NCBI GenBank assembly: GCA_963729215.1
Contig: CAVSND010000031.1
Span: 459,935 to 523,934, forward strand
Length of the DNA: 64,000 nt
Source: CAVQJU01 sp963729215
Lineage (GTDB): Bacteria > Acidobacteriota > Vicinamibacteria > Vicinamibacterales > CAVVIG01
Direction of reading: 5' to 3'
Part shown: piece by piece, positions 50,702-64,000 of the stretch
How the letters are laid out: each line of letters begins with the position of its first letter
Numbering within the stretch: position 1 is the stretch's first letter
Program-made: the position numbers and the translations under genes
The notes under the pieces: generated by a model
Told to the model about the DNA's origin: nothing
The model's input: the letters and a program-made list of their open reading frames with translations, nothing else
Databases searched by the model: none

Positions 50702-51949
50702 TCAGGACTTCGGCGGATAGGGCGCCGCGTGGCGGGCCGAGGCGACAAGACTCCCCGCTTCCGCGAATCGAATGACCGCCATGGACAGGCCGCTCAGGAC
50801 AGCGAACCCCGCGACGAGCGGCAGGACGGTGTTGTCGTAGCTCTGCCCGATCACGGTGCCCAGCGCGAGCGAGATCAACGTGGACGACCCGCCGACCACG
50901 GCCGCGCCGATACCGGCAATGTGCCCGAGCGGCTGCATCGCCAGCGCGTTGAGGTTTCCCCACAACAGCCCGATGCCGAAAAACGACACGAGCAGGTAGG
51001 CCATCAGCGTCCAGAGCGGAGGTTGTCCCGATTGCGACGCGGCGATGACCAGGAAGAGGACGGACACGGCGCACACCAGCCTGAGCGCCCACCCGGCCAG
51101 GTGGCGCATGCCGTGGCGGCCGACCAGCCGGGCGTTGCAGAGCGACGCCCCGCCGAGGGCGATGGCCAGCGTCGCGAAGTACGCCGGAAAGCGCGGTCCA
51201 AGCGCGTACTGTTCCTGCAGGATCTGCTGAACCGACGAGAGGTACCCGATGAAGGCGCCGTAAACGAGGCCCGCCGCCACGGTGTAGCCAAACGCCAGCC
51301 GGTTCGTGAATACCTCGCGGGCGCCCAGGGCGATATTTCGCGGCGACAGCGGGATGCGCCGCTCCGGCGCCAGCGTTTCTTCCTGGCGCCACGCGAACCA
51401 CACCCACACGACCACGGCCAGCGTCAGGTACAGGCCGAAGATCGCCCGCCAGCCGGCGAATCCCAGGATGACCTGGCCGATCGACGGCGCGATGACGGGA
51501 ACGAGGATGAAGACGGCCATCACGAGCGACATCACGCGCGCCATCGCGCGGCCCTCGAACTTGTCCCTGACGAGCGCAATCGTCATCGCACGGGGGCCGC
51601 CCACGCCGACGCCCTGAAACACGCGTCCCAGGAGCATCAGGGGAAAACTTCTGGCGAGCAACGCGAGCAGGCAGCCGGCCGAAAACAGCGCCAGGCCGAT
51701 ATACACCGCCGGCTTCCGCCCGACGTTCTCCGACACCGGTCCGTAGAAGAACTGTCCGAGACCGAAGCCGAGAAACAGCAGCGACACGATCAGCTGACTG
51801 TCGTTCGCCCGCTGCACGCCCAGCGTCGCCCCGATGGACGGCAGCGCTGGCAGAATCATGTCGATCGACAGCGCGACGAGCGCCGTCATCGTCGCCATCA
51901 GCGCGACGAACTCGCCGAAGGAGATCGTGGCCGGCCGTCGGACGGTCAT
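50702..51949 (-). CDS. Bcr/CflA family MFS multidrug exporter
   Basis: A 415-aa twelve-transmembrane-segment transporter of the Bcr/CflA drug:H+ antiporter group. FGQFFYGPVSENVGRKP-type motif A is present as GQFFYGPVSENVGRKPAV, followed by GRVFQGVGVGGPRAM (motif C-like) and MALVRDKFEGRAMARVM. ATG 51949 is preferred over a TTG four codons upstream. Exports antibiotics or toxic metabolites by family analogy. Confidence 0.92.
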   Translation of the reverse strand: MTVRRPATISFGEFVALMATMTALVALSIDMILPALPSIGATLGVQRANDSQLIVSLLFLGFGLGQFFYGPVSENVGRKPAVYIGLALFSAGCLLALLARSFPLMLLGRVFQGVGVGGPRAMTIALVRDKFEGRAMARVMSLVMAVFILVPVIAPSIGQVILGFAGWRAIFGLYLTLAVVVWVWFAWRQEETLAPERRIPLSPRNIALGAREVFTNRLAFGYTVAAGLVYGAFIGYLSSVQQILQEQYALGPRFPAYFATLAIALGGASLCNARLVGRHGMRHLAGWALRLVCAVSVLFLVIAASQSGQPPLWTLMAYLLVSFFGIGLLWGNLNALAMQPLGHIAGIGAAVVGGSSTLISLALGTVIGQSYDNTVLPLVAGFAVLSGLSMAVIRFAEAGSLVASARHAAPYPPKS

Positions 51950-51964
51950 CGCGGGTGGCAACGG

Positions 51965-52354
51965 CTAGCCCGGCCTGCGAATTTCCGCCGCGCGCGTCTT
52001 CGCCAGCTGTTTGACGAGACGTATCGGCACCGGCTTGTCGAGGCGGAAACGGACGGTGCCTTTCGACATTTCGTATTTCGCGAGCTGTGGCGCGAGGCTC
52101 TTCTTGATGCCACCCGTCATCGGATAGAGGCTGACATGCTGTGTCCAGCCGGCGTACCAGAGCAGCGGCCTGCCGTCCAGCCGGAAGCCGGGAATCCCGT
52201 AGGTGAAGCCCTCCACCGCTTGCGGTACGGCATCCTTGATGGCGCCGCGGATGCCGTTCAGCAGCCGGCGCACACGCACGGGCTGGGCGGCGAGATACCG
52301 TCGACGCTGGCTCGAGATCTTCCGGACATCCGCTGGAGACAGCGATGCCGCCAC
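51965..52354 (-). CDS. DUF1801 family protein (YdhG-like)
   Basis: A 129-aa protein with DUF1801 features: LLNGIRGAIKDAVPQAVEGFTYGIPGFRLDGRPLLWYAGW, MTGGIKKSLAPQLAKYEMSKGTVRF. Related to Bacillus iron-chaperone-annotated YdhG proteins; the chemistry is not established. GTG 52354 with AGGAG at proper spacing is chosen; another GTG lies two codons upstream. Confidence 0.88.
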   Translation of the reverse strand: MAASLSPADVRKISSQRRRYLAAQPVRVRRLLNGIRGAIKDAVPQAVEGFTYGIPGFRLDGRPLLWYAGWTQHVSLYPMTGGIKKSLAPQLAKYEMSKGTVRFRLDKPVPIRLVKQLAKTRAAEIRRPG

Positions 52355-52408
52355 CTGCACCTCCTGCTGAGAGCGACGGGCATGATCCTATAGCGTTTCC
52401 GATGTAAC

Positions 52409-52425
52409 GCAGCCTGAAGGCCTGC
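52409..52425. repeat. GCAGCCTGAAGGCCTGC palindrome-like repeat
   Basis: A 17-base imperfect palindrome in the gap upstream of the DUF1801 gene, with the same GGCCT/AGGCC core as the tandem palindromes at 27109-27152 and the TTCAGGCTGC arms at 13100 and 23943. Probably a member of the same dispersed palindrome group. Confidence 0.6.
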
Positions 52426-52448
52426 ACTGCGTGGAAGGCGGCGGCGGG

Positions 52449-52736
52449 TCACGCAGCGCCTCTCGAGAGCCTGCGGTAAATCTCGGCTTCAGACAGGCCC
52501 ACGACCTCGACGATCTTGCGAGGGGACGTCCTGCCCTGGATCACGCGAACAGACGCGATGGAAATGCCGAGCGCCTCGGCAATCGTCGCTTCAACGGCGG
52601 CGTTGGCCTTCCCGCGCTCGGGCTGCGCGGTCACCCGTACTTTGAGAGTGTCGCCCAGCCAGCCGGCGATGCAATTGCGCGAAGACGCCGGGACGACTTT
52701 GATCAGCAGCTGAACTGTCGTATCTCCATCGCCCAA
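52449..52736 (-). CDS. DUF167 family protein (YggU-like)
   Basis: A 95-aa protein of the UPF0235/DUF167 family: LLIKVVPASSRNCIAGWLGDTLKVRVTAQPERGKANAAVEATIAEALGI, with the conserved ERGKAN block and the C-terminal QGRTSPRKIVEVVGLS. Function unknown, structure known for relatives. The start is a TTG at 52736; a better initiation codon is not visible, so the N-terminus is uncertain. Confidence 0.87.
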   Translation of the reverse strand: MGDGDTTVQLLIKVVPASSRNCIAGWLGDTLKVRVTAQPERGKANAAVEATIAEALGISIASVRVIQGRTSPRKIVEVVGLSEAEIYRRLSRGAA

Positions 52737-52742
52737 TCGGCG

Positions 52743-53375
52743 TTAACCAGCACTCGCCCCGTCGGTCAACCCTGCGCCGCGCTCCTGCAAGAGCCGGACG
52801 ATGGCGCCCTGTTGTTCACGGGCGTGCGGCGAAGCGCTTCCTCCGCGCCCTGTGGTTAGTGCGGCGAGGCGCAGCGGCGTCGATCCCGCTTTGTTTGGCA
52901 GCCGTGGGTCCGCTCCGCCATCAAGCAGCGCCCGCACCGCCGGCAATGACCGCGTTCGCACCGCTCTGTGCAGCGGCGCCACACCGGAGCGATCCAGAGC
53001 GTTTGGATCCGCGCCAACCGACAGGAGGTATTCAATCGTCTCGGCCTGCGCTGCCGGGTCCCACCGGTTGGTGTCGGCGGCATAGTGAAGCGGCTCCGCG
53101 CCCCGGCGATTTCTCGCCCGGCAATCAGCTCCGCCCGCCACCAGAATTTCCGCAACAGGGCGCCGAAATGCCGCGGCCGCCATATGCAGGGCGGTGTCGC
53201 CGCCGTAGAGATGATGAGCGATATCGGCGAAGAAGAAGTCCGAGGCCTTCTCGCGTGTCGCGCCCACGTCGGCCGCCGTCGTCGCCAGCGCGGGATCGCC
53301 AGCCAGGCGCCTGGACACCTGCTCGATGTCTCCGGCCACAACCGCGCGGATGAAATCAAGCAAAGCCGATGTCAT
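52743..53375 (-). CDS. Ankyrin repeat protein
   Basis: A 210-aa protein with ankyrin repeats from about residue 70: GGDTALHMAAAAFRRPVAEILVAGGADCRARNRRG, EPLHYAADTNRWDPAAQAETIEYLLSVGADPNALDRSG, APLHRAVRTRSLPAVRALLDGGADPRLPNKAG. The N-terminus (MTSALLDFIRAVVAGDIEQVSRRLAGDPALA) parallels the ankyrin gene at 39605. The frame to 53693 overlaps the DUF3667 gene and was rejected. ATG 53375. Confidence 0.88.
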   Translation of the reverse strand: MTSALLDFIRAVVAGDIEQVSRRLAGDPALATTAADVGATREKASDFFFADIAHHLYGGDTALHMAAAAFRRPVAEILVAGGADCRARNRRGAEPLHYAADTNRWDPAAQAETIEYLLSVGADPNALDRSGVAPLHRAVRTRSLPAVRALLDGGADPRLPNKAGSTPLRLAALTTGRGGSASPHAREQQGAIVRLLQERGAGLTDGASAG

Positions 53376-53554
53376 CGCCCGGGTGCGCTCCCATTTTCTA
53401 GTCGCACGGCCGCTGTCGGCCGGCGGTTCAGCGTACACCAGACCGCCAGAACGGCGCGATGCCGGCACCGCCAATATGGAAAGACGGCGAGCCGCCTCCC
53501 GTTCTCTTCCATGTAGAGTGTCAGCTGCAGGATGCGAGTCAATCGAGGTCCGGG

Positions 53555-54400
53555 GTGACGCACGTGGACCCGTGGAACTGCCCCACGTGCCACACCACCG
53601 TCTCAACGCCCTACTGCCCGGAGTGCGGCGAGCGGCCGCTGCATCCGCGCGAGCTGACGTTTCGGGGGTTGCTCGATCAGCTGGTCGGGGCATTCACGGC
53701 CGTTGACGGCCGCCTCATACGCAGCCTTCGGTATCTGGTCAGCCGCCCGGGCTTCCTCACGGTGGCCTACCTGCAGGGGCAGCGGAAGCCGTACCTCGGG
53801 CCCCTCCCGCTCTTCCTGGTCGCGAACGCGCTGTTCTTCGCGTCCGAATCACTGACAGGTGGCAGGGTTTTCACGACGCCGCTCAACGCGCACCTGCACA
53901 CCCAGCCCTGGAGCCACGCCGCGGAGCTTCTCGTGTCGCATCGGCTCGCGGCGAAACAGACAACGCTGGATCTGTACGCGCCCGTGTTCGACCACGCCGT
54001 CGCCGTGAACGCGCGATCGCTCATCGTGTTCATGGCGCTGTCGTTTGTGGCCGCGCTCGCGATGGTGTTCCCCGGAAGCAAGCGCCCGCCTGTGGCTCAC
54101 GCGCTGTTCTCGTTCCACCTGTACGCGTTCCTGCTCCTGCTCTTCTGCGTCGCGACGGCCGTCCCGCCGGTTGACCGGTGGTTCGGCGGCGCGGGCTTCG
54201 CGTCGGAAGGGCTGGACGATGTCCTCTCGGTCACGCTGCTGCTCGCCTGTGCCGTGTACCTGTACATCTCGACCGGGAGGGTCTACGGCGCAACCAGCGC
54301 CGGCCGCGTGGTCAAGGTGGCGATCCTCACCGCCGCCGCGGCGGCCATCGTGCTGGGCTACCGGTTCGTGCTGTTCGTGATCACGTTGTACACAACGTGA
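53555..54400 (+). CDS. DUF3667 zinc-ribbon membrane protein
   Basis: A 281-aa protein: N-terminal zinc ribbon (WNCPTCHTTVSTPYCPECG), the DUF3667 sequence RELTFRGLLDQLVGAF and RSLRYLVSRPGFLTVAYLQGQRKPYLGPL, then four or five transmembrane helices in the C-terminal half. DUF3667 proteins are of unknown function, common in Bacteroidetes and Acidobacteria. GTG 53555 is preceded by GAGGT; a second GTG lies nine bases downstream. Confidence 0.88.
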   Translation: MTHVDPWNCPTCHTTVSTPYCPECGERPLHPRELTFRGLLDQLVGAFTAVDGRLIRSLRYLVSRPGFLTVAYLQGQRKPYLGPLPLFLVANALFFASESLTGGRVFTTPLNAHLHTQPWSHAAELLVSHRLAAKQTTLDLYAPVFDHAVAVNARSLIVFMALSFVAALAMVFPGSKRPPVAHALFSFHLYAFLLLLFCVATAVPPVDRWFGGAGFASEGLDDVLSVTLLLACAVYLYISTGRVYGATSAGRVVKVAILTAAAAAIVLGYRFVLFVITLYTT

Positions 54401-54418
54401 TGCCGGGTTTCTGATTTC

Positions 54419-54808
54419 CTATCGCACGGCAAATGACGTCCGGAACGTCAGCCCACACCAGACCGTCATGCCGGCGTGAAGGCCCACTGCGGGCCACAGC
54501 GCGACGCCGACAGCTGAAGGCATCGATCCCGCAAACGCGAGCACCGCGCACGCCCCGGCGTTGTAGACAAGAATGGCCCACAGCATGCCGTGCGCCCGAC
54601 TGCCGCGATCATCACGAGCGAACCAGCAGGCAACCCCGATTGCGAGCAGGGCTGCGCCACCGACCCGGCCCACGACGAGCGCCTCGGGCGAAGGCGTTCG
54701 GACGCCAAGCAGGAGCCACGTCGCGACGGCAGGTGAGATCAGGAGGGATAGACCGGCGCCCGCCTCGATAAAGGCCGTCGCCCTGAACAGGCTCCGGTGT
54801 GAACGCAT
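54419..54808 (-). CDS. Small four-TM hypothetical membrane protein
   Basis: A 129-aa membrane protein with four hydrophobic segments (AFIEAGAGLSLLISPAVATWLLLG; GRVGGAALLAIGVACWFA; MLWAILVYNAGACAVLAFAG; SAVGVALWPAVGLHAGMTVW). No known domain recognised. ATG 54808. Convergent with the DUF3667 gene (18-base gap). Confidence 0.78.
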   Translation of the reverse strand: MRSHRSLFRATAFIEAGAGLSLLISPAVATWLLLGVRTPSPEALVVGRVGGAALLAIGVACWFARDDRGSRAHGMLWAILVYNAGACAVLAFAGSMPSAVGVALWPAVGLHAGMTVWCGLTFRTSFAVR

Positions 54809-54842
54809 TTCAGGAACGGCGCGATGGTAACACGGCCAAATA

Positions 54843-54872
54843 GAAAAGGCGGCGAGCTTTCGCCCGCCGCCC
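54843..54872 (-). terminator. Rho-independent terminator of the rpoBC transcript
   Basis: On the minus strand, 48 bases past the rpoC stop: GGCGGCGGGC, a GAAA tetraloop, GCTCGCCGCC (ten pairs with one G-U), followed by TTTTCTA. Good stem, stable tetraloop and a U-tract make it the best intrinsic terminator in the window, closing rplL-rpoB-rpoC before the small membrane gene at 54808. Confidence 0.85.
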
Positions 54873-54887
54873 CTCTGAGATCGAACA

Positions 54888-54903
54888 TCCGGCTGAAGCC
54901 GGA
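54888..54903. repeat. TCCGGCT-GA-AGCCGGA palindrome (second copy)
   Basis: Perfect 7-bp arms with GA spacer, 17 bases after the rpoC stop on the minus strand and just before the terminator. Shares its core and the following CGCT with the copy at 14576-14593. Confidence 0.7.
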
Positions 54904-54920
54904 CGCTGCGAGTCGACTCG

Positions 54921-59133
<4,213 letters not shown>

Positions 59134-59137
59134 GTAT

Positions 59138-63424
<4,287 letters not shown>

Positions 63425-63439
63425 TCTTTAGACCTCGAA

Positions 63440-63526
63440 GAAGAGCGCAAAACCGGTGGCTCGCGGCCCGTGACTGGTGGCTCGCATTCATCGAACCCAG
63501 AGTCACGAGCCTCGAGTCACGCACAG
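63440..63526. repeat. GTGGCTCG/GAGTCACG inverted word repeats between rpoB and rplL
   Basis: GGTGGCTCGC occurs twice (63453-63462, 63477-63486), and GAGTCACGAGCC, CGAGTCACGC follow, complementary to the intervening GTGACTGG. The gap can fold into alternative stems. It resembles the other degenerate word repeats. No gene is present. Confidence 0.6.
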
Positions 63527-63528
63527 CG

Positions 63529-63558
63529 GTAACGCGACGCCGCAAGGCGGCGCGTTAC
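63529..63558 (-). promoter_or_regulatory. Hairpin overlapping the rplL stop (attenuator or processing site)
   Basis: On the minus strand the rplL stop TAA lies in the first arm of GTAACGCGCCGCC-TT-GCGGCGTCGCGTTAC, a 13-bp stem with one mismatch and a tight loop. No U-run follows. Its position between rplL and rpoB matches the attenuator/RNase processing region known in the E. coli rplJL-rpoBC operon; equivalence is inferred only from position and structure. Confidence 0.7.
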
Positions 63559-63941
63559 TTGACTTCGACCTTCGCGCCGACTTCCTCGAACTTCTTCTTG
63601 ATCGCCGCGGCCTCGTCCTTGTTCACGCCTTCCTTGATCGGCTTGGGCGCGCTCTCGACGAGGTCCTTGGCTTCCTTGAGACCCAGGCTGGTGACTTCGC
63701 GGACGACCTTGATCACGTTGATCTTGTTGCCGCCGACTTCCGTCAGCGTGACGGTGAATTCGGTCTTCTCTTCGGCGGGCGCCGCGGCGCCGCCGCCTCC
63801 GGCCATCGGCATCCCCATCGGCACGGCGGCCGCGGCGGACACGCCGAGCTCGGATTCAAGCGTCTTCACGAGCTGGCTGAGCTCGAGCACGCTGATGCCC
63901 TTGATGTAATCAACAACCTGCGCTTGCGTGACTTCGGCCAT
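63555..63941 (-). CDS. rplL: 50S ribosomal protein L7/L12
   Basis: A 128-aa ribosomal stalk protein that recruits translation GTPases. The N-terminal dimerisation domain (VVDYIKGISVLELSQLVKTLES), the Ala/Gly/Pro hinge (MPMAGGGGAAAPAE) and the C-terminal factor-binding domain (KTEFTVTLTEVGGNKINVIKVVREVTSLGLKEAKDLVE, KKKFEEVGAKVEVK) are complete. ATG 63941 with GAGAG upstream. rplJ should lie just beyond the right edge. First visible gene of the rpoBC transcript. Confidence 0.98.
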   Translation of the reverse strand: MAEVTQAQVVDYIKGISVLELSQLVKTLESELGVSAAAAVPMGMPMAGGGGAAAPAEEKTEFTVTLTEVGGNKINVIKVVREVTSLGLKEAKDLVESAPKPIKEGVNKDEAAAIKKKFEEVGAKVEVK

Positions 63942-64000
63942 GTTGGTCTCTCTCTTTTCTCGTTCTACGTGTTTCGTGTTCGTGGTCTTGTTGTTGGTTT

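Overview
The window is a high-GC bacterial chromosome segment, most likely from a soil or sediment Acidobacteriota of the Vicinamibacterales type. That assignment is inferred, not proven. It rests on a VWA protein of the acidobacterial type, many small stress or house-cleaning proteins (four DinB-fold proteins, DUF1697, DUF952, DUF1801, GrpB, YciI), a secreted DUF6152 protein, numerous signal-peptide hydrolases, and an RpoB with a cysteine-rich N-terminal insert. I see no rRNA, tRNA, phage, transposase, integrase or CRISPR array. Coding density is very high. No gap exceeds 300 bases, and most gaps hold only short repeats or palindromes.

Layout, left to right. 76-5619 (minus): cystathionine beta-synthase, M20 peptidase, membrane-fused spermidine-synthase-like protein, SWIB protein. 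5742-7919: VWA protein, divergent Bcp peroxiredoxin, GNAT. 7936-14567 (minus): a DUF885 peptidase-like protein fused to cupins, a trio of unrecognised secreted proteins, and an amidase. 14595-17168 (minus): a tightly coupled run of class II aldolase, DUF952, Ig-like secreted protein and DUF6152. 17192-18505 (minus): VOC plus thioredoxin-like ORF. 18583-23516 (plus): transglutaminase-like protein, ABC ATPase and permease with overlapping stops and starts, then a methyltransferase. 23500-34499 (minus): DUF486, SDR, two amidohydrolase-region genes, DinB proteins, TrmO, a cyclase-fold protein with a haem motif, GNAT, DUF1697, PTP-like, HAD, MBL and CHAD proteins. 34549-37170: secreted or hypothetical genes around a divergent intergenic region. 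37186-42094: cupins, amidohydrolase, YciI, ankyrin, isoprenylcysteine methyltransferase-like and small outer-membrane-like genes. 42162-47137 (minus): MOSC, type B carboxylesterase, nitronate monooxygenase, second type B carboxylesterase. 47210-53375 (minus): GrpB, DUF2007, DinB, metallophosphoesterase, an orphan ClpX-type zinc finger, Bcr-type MFS exporter, DUF1801, DUF167, ankyrin. 53555-54808: two membrane proteins. 54921-63941 (minus): rplL-rpoB-rpoC, ending in a good intrinsic terminator.

Two window-wide patterns matter when reading the annotation. First, many conserved genes (cbs, amidase, GNAT, MBL, rpoB three times, rpoC four times) are broken by frameshifts. Nearly all are repaired by deleting one base, often in a short homopolymer. 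Essential single-copy rpoB and rpoC cannot carry seven null frameshifts, so these are almost certainly sequencing insertions; the affected genes are given here as single reconstructed loci. Second, intergenic gaps repeatedly carry either degenerate tandem words of 7-8 bp or compact perfect palindromes placed at stop codons. These are the most systematic non-coding signal here.

The best candidates for undescribed biology are the secreted trio at 10460-13071, with twin small proteins flanking an internally duplicated A-B-A-B protein; the transglutaminase-ABC exporter operon at 18583-22657; the RpoB zinc-ribbon-like insert; and the repeat and palindrome families.
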